A DNA stretch of 64,000 nucleotides, taken from positions 124,001 through 188,000 of the forward strand of contig CAZLBP010000002.1 of assembly GCA_964557855.1 (NCBI GenBank). The letters run 5' to 3'. Below the pieces are notes generated by a model, which searched no databases, was not told the origin of the DNA, and saw nothing but the letters and a program-made list of their open reading frames with translations. A program made the position numbers and the translations under genes. Positions within the stretch are counted from its first letter, which is position 1. Each line of letters opens with the position of its first letter. Origin of the DNA: JAJRZL01 sp964557855 (GTDB lineage: Bacteria; Zixibacteria; MSB-5A5; GN15; FEB-12). This document shows positions 15,918-24,944 of the stretch, piece after piece.

Positions 15918-17662
15918 CAGAACACGTGATCGAAACGCGCATAGAATTGAGGCGAATCATCATCAGAACGATCCAGCCGTTTCGACAGATTGAGGCGAAT
16001 ATCGTTACCAATGAAAATCCCCAACCCGACCGAGTGTTTGACAGGAATTCCCGACGACAGGTCGACGTCATTCGCGATTTGACCGACATCCCAGAAGATC
16101 GAGGCGGCCAGATCTGTCCTGGGGAAGGCAACGGCATATTCAAGTGTGCCTGTCCAGAATTCCGTTCCGAAGTACTCTTTGTGTTTGTAGCCCCGCATTG
16201 TCTCCAGGCCACCTATGAAGTACCTCTTGTACATCGGCAGGTAGCCGCTGCTCGTGCCGAACATGCCTTTGACGACCAGCATTGAATGTCGGTGGATACT
16301 CTGATATCGGTGCAGGGACAGTTTGTGACGGCGATAGTCAAAGTCGGACCCGAAGTTTTCGTGAGACCATTCCGAAGAGGCCGAGACATACCATCCGGAG
16401 TGATCAAACGGATCCTCACGATGCCAATGATCCCAGGCAATGCTCAGCTCCAGAGATCCGTTTTCGGTCGTGTCTATTTCCTTGATGCCCGACTCGCGGA
16501 AACTGCGTTCGACGCTCGAGAAATTACTGCGGAACAGCTTGTCCCCACCGAACAGCGACCATAAATGAGGCTGAGCTTTAAGCCAGTTCGTCTCTTCATA
16601 TCTATAGCCGATCTCGACCTTCACGTCACGGAAAGGGAGGAGCTTGAGATAGCCGTGGGCGCCTTCAGCTTCATAATAGTCCTTGAAGTCCTCCGTAACG
16701 ATCAGCGTGAAGAAAAGGTTCTCGGTATCATCGAGTATCCAGTCGTCTTCCGAGGCCAGCTTTCTGTAGTAGGCCCCGCCGACTACTATCGGCAACCGGC
16801 GCCACAAGGTCTGTTCCACCGAGAACTCGTACCGCCATCGCTCCGATTCGAAGCCGTAGCCTCCTTTGGCCATCATCGAGGGAAGCAGTGAGTCATGGTC
16901 CTTAAATGCCGCCCACAAATTGGGAGTCGCACCATCCACTCGATTGTAGTTGAACGAGCCGGAAACCTCGAAGGTCTTGGGTGTGCGAGCAAACTTGTGT
17001 CGCTTTCGGTATTCTTTGTTGCCTGAATAGATCTCACCATAAATCGAGGCGTCACTGGCTACATCCGGGCGTCCGGTAATAGTTGCGATATCGCCGCGTG
17101 CCACCGCTCCCGGACCGATGTAAATATCCCCGAACAGTGACACGATATCCTTGTTGACTTCACCATAGACTTCTATGTCGCCGGTCACGGACAGCAGCAG
17201 GCCGCGAACGAATTTGTCCTCCCTGACCGTGATCGTGCGATTGAAACTTGTCCGGTTGCCCCGGTGCTTCCTCGTGACCTCCGTGTCGGTACCCGTGAAT
17301 GTCTTGAACTGCATCACCGTTCGATCGGCTTCATCCAGAATCAGGACCTCGGCTATATCAGTGTACGCATATGAAACGTTGCCGTGTTGCAGGCCATCCT
17401 CAACAAATGCAATATCTCGTCCGATCGATACCCTGTCCGGCGCCAAAACGGTACTGTCTCGTGATACGATCTTGATGATCTCGTCGTCACCTTCGAAGAA
17501 TGTGAACCTGATCGTCTCTTCATCAAAGCTGATCTCAAAAAGATTCTGATATCGCGAGGGCCGTACGTAATCCTGATAGTCTTCGTCCTCGGCATCAACC
17601 GTCGATGAGGCGATCAATAATGTTAATGCAATCAGCCATATCAGCAGCGATTTCGCTCGCAT
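15917..17662 (-). CDS. Outer-membrane beta-barrel protein (BamA/TamA-like surface-antigen barrel)
   Basis: The start is placed at 17662, where the ATG has GGAGG five bases upstream and is followed by a signal peptide (MRAKSLLIWLIALTLLIASS). The product is about 581 residues. The mid region (about 150-220) has short beta repeats (VYGEVNKDIVSLFGDIYIG, ARGDIATITGR), like polymer-forming or adhesin-type beta-helix segments. The second half alternates amphipathic strands and ends with Phe (…QFYARFDHVF), as expected for a Bac_surface_Ag barrel with a C-terminal BAM signal. MRGYKHKEYFGTEFWTGTLEYAV resembles the conserved strands before the barrel end. No POTRA domains are recognisable. It lies between the NtrX-like regulator and the DUF4390-like gene. 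Confidence 0.75.
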   Translation of the reverse strand: MRAKSLLIWLIALTLLIASSTVDAEDEDYQDYVRPSRYQNLFEISFDEETIRFTFFEGDDEIIKIVSRDSTVLAPDRVSIGRDIAFVEDGLQHGNVSYAYTDIAEVLILDEADRTVMQFKTFTGTDTEVTRKHRGNRTSFNRTITVREDKFVRGLLLSVTGDIEVYGEVNKDIVSLFGDIYIGPGAVARGDIATITGRPDVASDASIYGEIYSGNKEYRKRHKFARTPKTFEVSGSFNYNRVDGATPNLWAAFKDHDSLLPSMMAKGGYGFESERWRYEFSVEQTLWRRLPIVVGGAYYRKLASEDDWILDDTENLFFTLIVTEDFKDYYEAEGAHGYLKLLPFRDVKVEIGYRYEETNWLKAQPHLWSLFGGDKLFRSNFSSVERSFRESGIKEIDTTENGSLELSIAWDHWHREDPFDHSGWYVSASSEWSHENFGSDFDYRRHKLSLHRYQSIHRHSMLVVKGMFGTSSGYLPMYKRYFIGGLETMRGYKHKEYFGTEFWTGTLEYAVAFPRTDLAASIFWDVGQIANDVDLSSGIPVKHSVGLGIFIGNDIRLNLSKRLDRSDDDSPQFYARFDHVF

Positions 17663-17791
17663 TGTAACCTCCGTTTTTGCCAACAGAGAACAAACGGCAT
17701 GCCGACAAGTCAAGTTTAGATTTGACAGGGGGTTAGAAGATATGCGATGCCTGTAGCGTGGCAGATGTACACGCCCGTGCACTGTTTTTGT

Positions 17792-19141
17792 TCAGGGGAC
17801 CTTTAGCCCGAACTCCTTGATCTTCCGTGAGAGGTTGGCTCGGTCCACTTGCAGCCTACGGGCTGCTTTGGCGATATTCCCCTGGCACTCCACCAGGGTC
17901 GCCCTGATGAGTTCCTTTTCGAAAGAAACCAGGTGTTCTGACATCGACCTCGGTTGATCCTCGTCCCGAGATTGTGGTAGACCGGCGGTGGCTTCCCGTA
18001 TCATATCATCCAATGTGATTCTCGAACCTCCATGACCGATTGTGATTCGCTCTATCACGTTCTTGAGTTGACGAATATTGCCCGGATAGTCCACAGTGGT
18101 CAAGTAGGCTATCGCCTCCGAAGACAAGCTCACTTCCTGCCCGGGATCGAAGCGCTTAAGAAATTCCCCCACCAGCAGTGGCAGGTCGGCAAGCCGTTCT
18201 CGCAAAGGCGGCACTTCAATCGTGAATACCGATATCCGGTAAAACAGATCCTCCCGGAATTTCTTGTCGGCCATCAGTTGTCGCAGATCGCGGTTAGTGG
18301 CACAAACAACCCGCACGTCGGCGACGAAAGGCCGGATGCCCCCCAGTGGCTCCACCTCGCCTGTCTCCAGTACTCGCAGGAGTTTGGCCTGGCACTCCAG
18401 CGGAAGGTCGCCGATTTCATCCAGGAAAAGGGTACCGCCGTCGGCCAGCGCAAACTTGCCGGGAAAGTCCCGCGTGGCGCCCGTGAACGCTCCTTTCTTG
18501 TGACCGAACAGCTCCGATTCGAACAACGTCGCCGGTATGCCCGGGCAGTTTACTTTGATAAACGGCTCGAGTCGACGTTTGCTCTGCAAGAAGAGGCGCG
18601 TGGCGACAAGCTCCTTACCCGTGCCGTTCTCGCCGGTGATGAGTACGGTGACGTCCGTCGGGGCGGCCTGGGCAATAGACGCCAGCAATCTCTTGACCGC
18701 CGGCGACTCGCCGATAATCCGAGTCTGCCGATCAACTTCTTCGTTCTGCAGCAATTGCTGCTTACGGGCCTGGACAAGCAGCAGAGCCGACCGAACGCTC
18801 GTCAGAAGTCGGTCCGGCTGGACCGGCTTCTCCAGATAGTCCAGCGCCCCCAGTTTGACGGCCTCCAGAGCCGTCGAAATCTCCGACTGACCGGACACAA
18901 CCACCACCAGCGTGTAAACGGAACGTCTGTTTATCTCCTTGAGAAAATCGATGCCGGATAGTCCGGGAAGATTCAAATCCAATAGTATCAAATCATAGTC
19001 TCTGTTGTCACACAGAGCCAGGGCTTCTTCGGCGCCGGCGGCTGCATCGGGACGGTACCCTTCGTCTTTCAGAAGAGCCGAGAACGTCCTCGTAATGTTG
19101 GCTTCGTCATCAATTATGAGAATTTGTTCCTGCATCTTCAT
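17792..19141 (-). CDS. Sigma54-dependent NtrC/NtrX-family response regulator
   Basis: The 449-residue protein contains a receiver domain (about 5-120; IIDDE, LLDLNLPGLSG with the phospho-Asp). The sigma54 AAA+ domain (about 140-380) has Walker A GENGTGKELVA, the sigma54-contact loop GAFTGA and Walker B GGTLFLDEIGDLP. A Fis-type HTH (about 400-449) ends ANLSRKIKEFGLKVP. It would activate RpoN promoters when phosphorylated by the overlapping upstream NtrY-like kinase. The start could be 19141 or the ATG at 19135 (better spaced from GGGAGA). The gene overlaps the kinase 3' end by about 30 bp, which implies coupled translation. Confidence 0.95.
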   Translation of the reverse strand: MKMQEQILIIDDEANITRTFSALLKDEGYRPDAAAGAEEALALCDNRDYDLILLDLNLPGLSGIDFLKEINRRSVYTLVVVVSGQSEISTALEAVKLGALDYLEKPVQPDRLLTSVRSALLLVQARKQQLLQNEEVDRQTRIIGESPAVKRLLASIAQAAPTDVTVLITGENGTGKELVATRLFLQSKRRLEPFIKVNCPGIPATLFESELFGHKKGAFTGATRDFPGKFALADGGTLFLDEIGDLPLECQAKLLRVLETGEVEPLGGIRPFVADVRVVCATNRDLRQLMADKKFREDLFYRISVFTIEVPPLRERLADLPLLVGEFLKRFDPGQEVSLSSEAIAYLTTVDYPGNIRQLKNVIERITIGHGGSRITLDDMIREATAGLPQSRDEDQPRSMSEHLVSFEKELIRATLVECQGNIAKAARRLQVDRANLSRKIKEFGLKVP

Positions 19142-20573
19142 TCTCTCCCGTCCCCGGTAGATGAACGGTCACGGTCGTGCCCGCGTTTGGCTTCGATTCG
19201 ATCGAGAGGTAGCCTCCCGCTTCGCTCACGGTTTTTTCGACTATGGCCAGGCCCAGGCCGGTACCCGACTTCTTGGTCGTGAAGTACGGCATATAAGCTG
19301 CGGCTTGCGTGGCCTCGGACATGCCCTCTCCGAAGTCCTGCACTTTGATTCGAGCCTCGTCCGGCGTTCTCTGCAAGCCCAGTATGATACGCCCTCCCTC
19401 AGTCGATGCTTCCATGGCGTTGTTGAGCAGATTGTGGAGGGCTTCCCGGAAGTAGGTAGCATCGATCAGAACCCACACCGGCTTTTCAGGTACTTCAAGG
19501 ATGAACTCAAATGCCGCCAGCTTCTCCTGATATAGATGTGCTTCGGAACTCAGGAGTCGACACAAGTCCGTTCTGGCCGGTTTCGGCGGCGGCAATTTGG
19601 CAAGATTGGCATAGCGATCGGCCAGAGCGGTCAGATGTTCAATCTCCTCGGAAGCGGCCCTCAAGCCTTGTTTGACATTTTCGTCTATTGATCCCCGGTC
19701 GAGCGCCTTCTCAATACGGTACAAACACACCATGATAGGCTGCAACGGGTTCTTCAATTCGTGGGCGAAACGACGAGCTATATGTCGCCAGGCGGCGACA
19801 CGTTCCGTCTGCCTTAGTTTGGCAGTCGTGTTGTCAAGCCGGGCCGCCATCCGGTTGAAACTCATGACCAGACTCTGAATCTCCCCGGGGCCGCCGGTTG
19901 GGATTTCTTGTTTGAAGTCTCCGGCCGCAATAGCTTGCGCTGCTCGGGACATGTCCGCTATGGGCCGGGACAGGCTGCGAGAAATGCGAACCGAAAACGA
20001 ATATGCCAGACCACCGGTGGCGGCCGCTAACCCAATCAGGATCAGACCCAAAAACACACCGTACCGCCGTTGCAGCTGCCGGCGCGAAAGACGGGCGGTA
20101 CGACTGTGTTCATATTCCTGCAGCAACGTCAAATATGCATCGCCAGGCAATTTGACGCCGATCAGGCGGCTGCCTTCGCGCGTGACCATGCAAGCATACT
20201 GATACAGCAGTCCGTCTTTCTGCACGAATCCTCGAGCATTGTACCCGGACAGGCGAGTGATCTCATCCCGGATATCCGGTGGCAGAGAACTGTCTTCCCG
20301 ATGACGATTGCCCGACGAAAGGAACACGTGATCCGCATAGAAAGGTGAAGTGTTTCGATCCTCCTCAAGAAGGCTTAAGTCCGCCTGAATGAGTCGGAAT
20401 GTCTGCTCATTATAATAAGAGGTTAAGTCGACGAAGTAGTCGTCATCGCTGACGGAGGACCACTCTGCCGTCTCCAGCACCAGGTAGTATCCGGCGACCC
20501 CCATAATCAACAGCGGTACGAATGAAAACAAAATCAGGAGCCGGAACAGCTTTTTCCCGAAGGGTGACGCCAT
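19110..20573 (-). CDS. NtrY-like membrane sensor histidine kinase
   Basis: The start is set at the ATG at 20573, two bases after the Nudix stop. The product is about 487 residues. It has a first transmembrane helix (RLLILFSFVPLLIMGVAGYY), a periplasmic loop of about 120 residues, a second helix (GLILIGLAAATGGLAYSF) and a HAMP domain. The DHp helix has RRFAHELKNPLQPIMV and an HATPase domain follows (NNAMEAS, DFGEGMSE, GTGLGLAIVEK). Cognate of the sigma54 regulator whose gene it overlaps. The HAMP plus FAHELKNPLxP signature is typical of NtrY. Confidence 0.92.
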   Translation of the reverse strand: MASPFGKKLFRLLILFSFVPLLIMGVAGYYLVLETAEWSSVSDDDYFVDLTSYYNEQTFRLIQADLSLLEEDRNTSPFYADHVFLSSGNRHREDSSLPPDIRDEITRLSGYNARGFVQKDGLLYQYACMVTREGSRLIGVKLPGDAYLTLLQEYEHSRTARLSRRQLQRRYGVFLGLILIGLAAATGGLAYSFSVRISRSLSRPIADMSRAAQAIAAGDFKQEIPTGGPGEIQSLVMSFNRMAARLDNTTAKLRQTERVAAWRHIARRFAHELKNPLQPIMVCLYRIEKALDRGSIDENVKQGLRAASEEIEHLTALADRYANLAKLPPPKPARTDLCRLLSSEAHLYQEKLAAFEFILEVPEKPVWVLIDATYFREALHNLLNNAMEASTEGGRIILGLQRTPDEARIKVQDFGEGMSEATQAAAYMPYFTTKKSGTGLGLAIVEKTVSEAGGYLSIESKPNAGTTVTVHLPGTGENEDAGTNSHN

Positions 20574-20575
20574 GG

Positions 20576-21145
20576 TTACTTCGACCGACAACGATCATTG
20601 TAGTCGGCCAGAGCCTGGATGTGGGATTCGAAGGCAATCCTATCGGGAAGGTCATCGAAACTGAAGAACCGAACATCCAGAGCGTCATCAGCCGGCCTGA
20701 TTTCACCGCCGACCACCTCGGCCAGAAACAGAATGAGGACGGCATTGGTACGGGGATCATCGGATCCGGAATACACTTCAAAGAACTCACCCAGTTGAAC
20801 ATCCAGCCCCGTTTCTTCCTTGACCTCGCGCACAGCCGTCTCGCGCGGGTGCTCCCCCCATTCCATGAACCCTGCCGGAAGACACCACCAATCGACACGG
20901 GGCGGATGGGCCCGCTTCACCAGCAGGATGCGGTCATCTTCGACAATGATGGCCCCGGCGGCGGGGATAGGGTTTTGGTAAAATACGAAACCGCAGGCCG
21001 AGTTGGGGCAACCCATCCGCAGGCGGCCATCGATTTCTCCCTTATTTAGCGCTGTGCCGCACAGCGGACAGAAGCGGTAGCCGCAATACTGGTTCTTGCG
21101 CTCCATTAAATGATCGGCGTCGAAGTCGCGGTGTTTGTCATTCAT
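20576..21145 (-). CDS. Nudix hydrolase with N-terminal zinc ribbon (NudC-like)
   Basis: The 189-residue protein has a zinc ribbon (FCPLCGTALNKGEI…GCPNSACGFVFY; Cys pairs at about 26/29 and 45/50). A complete Nudix box follows, running from GFMEWGEHPRETAVREVKEE to TGL. The layout resembles the zinc-ribbon Nudix group that hydrolyses NADH or nucleoside diphosphate derivatives. NudC itself has an extra SQPWPFPxS motif that I do not see, so the substrate is open. Its start overlaps the end of the PP2C gene by 8 bp and its stop nearly touches the NtrY-like start, so it is co-transcribed with signalling genes. Confidence 0.85.
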   Translation of the reverse strand: MNDKHRDFDADHLMERKNQYCGYRFCPLCGTALNKGEIDGRLRMGCPNSACGFVFYQNPIPAAGAIIVEDDRILLVKRAHPPRVDWWCLPAGFMEWGEHPRETAVREVKEETGLDVQLGEFFEVYSGSDDPRTNAVLILFLAEVVGGEIRPADDALDVRFFSFDDLPDRIAFESHIQALADYNDRCRSK

Positions 21146-23396
21146 AAGGTACCAGCTTGTTGTTGAGTTTCAAGGAGATAATGGTCGTGTCGTCCCGAGG
21201 CGGATTGGTGGGATCGAACTTGTGCACGTCCTCCAGTATCGCATCCATAATCGCCTGGGCATTATCACGCCGGTGCTCGCAGATCAACCGGCAAATACGC
21301 TCTTCGCCGTATTCATGTTCTTCGGCATCCATTGCTTCGGAGAGGCCGTCGGTAAACAGAAAGAGAAGATCGTCGGAGTTAAGCCGCACCGAAGTGGCCT
21401 CGTATTCCATATGAGTCAGCGCTCCGATAACTGGGCCCCCGACCTTGAGAAGCTCCACCTCTCCTTGCGAGCGAACCAGTATCGGGTAGTTGTGTCCCGC
21501 ATTGCAGTAATAGAACTCACCGGTTGTCGTGTCTAGTTCGCCGTAAAACAGCGTAACGTATTTTTCGGAGGATGTTGCCTGGACCACCAGCTGGTTCATG
21601 TTGCGCAGCATTTTATCGATTCTGTTGCCGTTGTTAACCTCGCTGTGTATGATGGCCTGAATCTGGGCGATCATGAGTGCGGCGGGCATCCCTTTCCCGG
21701 AAGCATCGGCGATAACTATGCCGATCTTCCGATCGTCAATCCGGACGAAGTCATAGAAATCGCCTCCCACGGTTCTCGACGGCGTCGAATGCACGGCGAT
21801 TTCGATAGTCTCGACCACGGGCGGGTTAGCCGGCAGCAGATTCAATTGGATCTGCCGTGCCATCGTCACCTCTTCTTCCAGGCGAATCCGCTCGAGCGAG
21901 TCTACGTACAGGCGGGCATTAGTCAGGGCCGTAACCATTTGGTTGGTTAACACACCCAGGATATTGAGGTCCTCCAGCGAGTACCGGTATCCGGCCACTT
22001 TTTCCGTTAGCGCCAGGAAACCCAGCAGATGATCCGCGTCCTTGAGCGGCAGAACGAGTTTCACCTGACGTTCTCTAAGATGACGGGCCAGGTTGGAATC
22101 CTCCATGTAATCCGACAACGTGCTCAAATAGGTCGGTGAGTCGAGGAGGTTGATCCCGCGCAGCAACAGATCGTTGCGCTCCAGCGGCACTCGACGCGGG
22201 AAATCATTGCTCTTTAATATGGCGTATTCCTCGATCTCGTCATCGTAGAGAACGAAATAGACCCGGTCCACCATAAGCGAGGTTTTGAACGTCTCTTCTA
22301 TAATTTGGCGCAGCCGGACCGGATCGAACAGGGAAATCACCTGTTTGGAGAAGCGCTCGATTACGTTGCGATGATCAGTCTTCGTCCGAATGAACAGGGA
22401 ACGGATCAGGTTATCCAACGAATTGTTTACGGGTTGAAACAGAAGCAGCAGGACAATAATGAAGACATAGCTGACAACTTCCGCCTGCGCTCCAAAAACC
22501 GGCTCCAGAAAACGCTTCGACTGAGTTACCAGAAGAATATAAGCACCCACCAGCAGGGCGGAGGTTATCGTATAGACGAACGACTGTCGGAAATGCAAAC
22601 GAACATCGAGAAACTGATGCCGAATCGTCGCGTTGGAAAACGTCACCACCAGTACGACGGCCGAAAGGAGCAGGAGAGTCGCCGCTACGGTCTCCGTGAA
22701 AATACCCGGCAATACGAGCATGCCCAGGAAGGTCACGATATACAGACCGATACTGATACGAAGTCCACGAAATACGATACGGGTCTGGGTGAGCAGACGC
22801 GGGTTGGTGACCTCCTTCCGGCCGGACTCGAGAAAGTAGATCGCGAGTACAACGTACAATATATTCAAGCTGCCGAAAATCGCGATCTGGTAGGTGCGGA
22901 TAAAGCTCAGCCCCACCAGCACCAGCGTGAAGAACCGTGACAGAGGGGAGAGGATGAGACCGGAAAGACCCCCGGCGTCCGGATCGACTCGAAAATAGTC
23001 CAGAATCCCGGTAAGCTGATCGAAGAACAGCACCAGCAACAGATCGAGGATCTGCGGCACGAAGATCATATAGCGCAGGCGCGGATGTTTGAATTCGCGT
23101 ATGCGGTCCTCCGGGAATATCCACGAGAACAACAGCAAAAAGGGGAAGAAGAACTCCCACATAAACTGCAAATTGAAAAGGGTGGAATCTTCGAAATCAA
23201 TCGAGGCCGATACGGATTGCCTGATAAACCACCCCAGCGCGACAAAAAGCGGCCCCAAACCGACAAAGAACAACATCGCGCCGGTAATCCGGTTCAGCCG
23301 GTTGAAGATATTATCTCGGATGATGGTTATTGCCAGGAACAGCAGAAAACCACCGGTGAGAAAAAACAATATGGATTGAATCAGCTCAACGTTCAT
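21138..23396 (-). CDS. Membrane-bound PP2C/SpoIIE-type serine phosphatase (RsbU-like)
   Basis: The 752-residue protein has eight to ten hydrophobic N-terminal helices (about 1-325), resembling the membrane sensor of some histidine kinases. A GAF-like domain spans about 350-500 and a short coil follows (LEEEVTMARQIQLNLLP, the usual SpoIIE linker). The PP2C domain (about 530-750) has the metal-binding GGDFYDF, ADASGKGMPAALMI and FTDGLSEAMD. It should dephosphorylate the anti-anti-sigma (STAS) protein encoded two genes upstream. It lies 36 bp after the HATPase anti-sigma gene and overlaps the Nudix gene. Confidence 0.92.
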   Translation of the reverse strand: MNVELIQSILFFLTGGFLLFLAITIIRDNIFNRLNRITGAMLFFVGLGPLFVALGWFIRQSVSASIDFEDSTLFNLQFMWEFFFPFLLLFSWIFPEDRIREFKHPRLRYMIFVPQILDLLLVLFFDQLTGILDYFRVDPDAGGLSGLILSPLSRFFTLVLVGLSFIRTYQIAIFGSLNILYVVLAIYFLESGRKEVTNPRLLTQTRIVFRGLRISIGLYIVTFLGMLVLPGIFTETVAATLLLLSAVVLVVTFSNATIRHQFLDVRLHFRQSFVYTITSALLVGAYILLVTQSKRFLEPVFGAQAEVVSYVFIIVLLLLFQPVNNSLDNLIRSLFIRTKTDHRNVIERFSKQVISLFDPVRLRQIIEETFKTSLMVDRVYFVLYDDEIEEYAILKSNDFPRRVPLERNDLLLRGINLLDSPTYLSTLSDYMEDSNLARHLRERQVKLVLPLKDADHLLGFLALTEKVAGYRYSLEDLNILGVLTNQMVTALTNARLYVDSLERIRLEEEVTMARQIQLNLLPANPPVVETIEIAVHSTPSRTVGGDFYDFVRIDDRKIGIVIADASGKGMPAALMIAQIQAIIHSEVNNGNRIDKMLRNMNQLVVQATSSEKYVTLFYGELDTTTGEFYYCNAGHNYPILVRSQGEVELLKVGGPVIGALTHMEYEATSVRLNSDDLLFLFTDGLSEAMDAEEHEYGEERICRLICEHRRDNAQAIMDAILEDVHKFDPTNPPRDDTTIISLKLNNKLVPYE

Positions 23397-23432
23397 AGTG
23401 TCAAGCTCTCAAACCTCGCTACATCGAATCTG

Positions 23433-23855
23433 TTACTTGATGGCTTTGGTAATCGTGACTGTCGTACCCTGTGCCGTGGTCTGGATATCGACCTCATCCA
23501 TGAGGGACTTGACGATGAAAATCCCTCGCCCGACTTCCTTCAGCAGGTTCTCTTTGGCCAGCGGGTCGGCCAGATTGGTCGGGTCGAACCCGCTTCCGCT
23601 GTCCGTGACCTTGATTGTTACCTCGCCGTTGTTATTACCGATCTCGACTATGACTTCGCTCTCGGCCTCATCTTTGTTACCGTGCTGCACGGCGTTATTG
23701 ACCAGTTCCGACACCGAGATCGCAATGTCGGCCAGAATCGATTCATCGGTGCCGTAGCTCTTCAGCTTGTCTTCGATAAACGTGTCAACGTCGGCCAGGT
23801 AATCCAGACTCGGAGGGATCGTGATTTTGTTGTCTGAGACTCTGGATTTGCCCAT
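23433..23855 (-). CDS. RsbW-like anti-sigma factor serine kinase (HATPase)
   Basis: The 140-residue protein is a single HATPase_c domain of the RsbW/SpoIIAB type. It has the N box SELVNNAVQHGN, the G1 box VTDSGSGFDP and a G2-like GRGIFIVKSLMDEV. It probably phosphorylates the upstream STAS protein on Ser and sequesters a sigma factor or another client. No sigma factor gene is in the window. It is encoded between the STAS and PP2C genes, making a complete partner-switching set. Confidence 0.93.
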   Translation of the reverse strand: MGKSRVSDNKITIPPSLDYLADVDTFIEDKLKSYGTDESILADIAISVSELVNNAVQHGNKDEAESEVIVEIGNNNGEVTIKVTDSGSGFDPTNLADPLAKENLLKEVGRGIFIVKSLMDEVDIQTTAQGTTVTITKAIK

Positions 23856-23939
23856 GTAGAATGTATCTCCGAAAAACGTGGCAGGTCGAAATCTCTGGCG
23901 CCTGCCGGTTACCGGTTATCTTGTGGTAGAGTCGTGACT

Positions 23940-24281
23940 CTACGATGTGAACGCCTCGATCGCCTCATCGACCGAGTTGTGAGAATCGAACACTGTCACG
24001 AGCTTCGTAATAACGAGCAGTGACTGTATCTTCTCCGTAACGTTGGCCAGCTTCAGCTCTCCGTCGCTATTGCGCAGTGTCGTGTAGCTGGAAATGAGAA
24101 TGCCCAGTCCGGTGGAGTTCATCCAGTCGACTTTGGACAGATCGATCACGACACGTTTGATACCGGAATCGATGATTTCGTGCAGCTTGTCATGCAGCAG
24201 GGTGGCATCCGGTCCGCCCATAATCTTGCCTTTTGGTTCCAGAATCACGATCTCACCCTGTTGTTGCTGGGTCAGTTTCAT
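23940..24281 (-). CDS. STAS-domain anti-anti-sigma factor (RsbV/SpoIIAA-like)
   Basis: The 113-residue protein is one STAS domain. The phosphorylatable Ser lies in DWMNSTGLGIL at about residue 59, as in SpoIIAA and RsbV. It would bind the HATPase protein when unphosphorylated and release its client. It is the first gene of the leftward cluster, preceded by a GGAGGA ribosome site. The upstream 222 bp (24282-24503) probably hold the operon promoter, but no clean -35/-10 pair is evident. Confidence 0.93.
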   Translation of the reverse strand: MKLTQQQQGEIVILEPKGKIMGGPDATLLHDKLHEIIDSGIKRVVIDLSKVDWMNSTGLGILISSYTTLRNSDGELKLANVTEKIQSLLVITKLVTVFDSHNSVDEAIEAFTS

Positions 24282-24503
24282 TATGTGTCCTCCGCTAAAC
24301 CGTTATGGTATAGTACGTAAACTTATCTTCTCGGTTTCCGTGAGGCAGCATATCGCACACCACCCCAACCTGAAAAAGAGCCGAAAATATGGGATTAAGT
24401 CAAGGTGTTTCTGGGAGAAACACGGGAGCCGTTTGCTGAGAATGCAAGAGAGAATGAACAGGAGTATTCAGAACGGGAGTCAACTTCGGTTTTATCAGGA
24501 TCG

Positions 24504-24944
24504 TCAAGCAGACACCTTTTTCGACCGCTTCACTCCCACCGCCCGATACTCCAACGCCTTCGTCGGACAGAAGCGCGCACAGGCCGGATCACCACCACAC
24601 AGGTCGCACTTCACTACCCGGTCATGCATCGTATCCAGTAAAGCACACCCGAACGGACAGGCCGCCACGCACGCCATACACTTGACACATTTCTCTTCGT
24701 TTAGCTCAATCGCCCCGGTCTCTTCATTGCGCCGGAGAGCATCAACCAGGCAGGACTTCACACAAGCGGCCTCGTCACATTGCAGACACGTAACCGGCAC
24801 CCAGAGGTCTTTGAAACCGCCATCGATAGCAAATATGCGCGTACGACCCGGTTTGCCGTTAACGGCGTGACTGAACGAACAGGCCAGCTCACAGGTGCGG
24901 CAGCCTATACAGAGATTCGGGTTGACTACGAGATGATAATTCAT
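24504..24944 (-). CDS. Polyferredoxin-type iron-sulfur electron-transfer protein
   Basis: The start is at 24944, where the ATG overlaps the stop of the preceding gene (ATGA) and follows GAGG. The 146-residue product has four cysteine groups: CIGCRTCELAC, CLQCDEAACVKSC, CVKCMACVAACPFGC and CDLCGGDPACARFC, predicting up to four [4Fe-4S] clusters as in HycB, CooF or DmsB-like subunits. It has no signal peptide, so it is cytosolic. As last gene of the 2-oxoacid oxidoreductase/diaphorase operon it may carry electrons between ferredoxin-linked enzymes and another oxidoreductase. Confidence 0.88.
   Translation of the reverse strand: MNYHLVVNPNLCIGCRTCELACSFSHAVNGKPGRTRIFAIDGGFKDLWVPVTCLQCDEAACVKSCLVDALRRNEETGAIELNEEKCVKCMACVAACPFGCALLDTMHDRVVKCDLCGGDPACARFCPTKALEYRAVGVKRSKKVSA

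Noticed and set aside
22411..23160. 249-codon minus-strand frame inside the PP2C gene region
   Set aside because: It is an alternative frame of the membrane part of the phosphatase gene, with Arg/Ser/Gly-rich out-of-frame composition.
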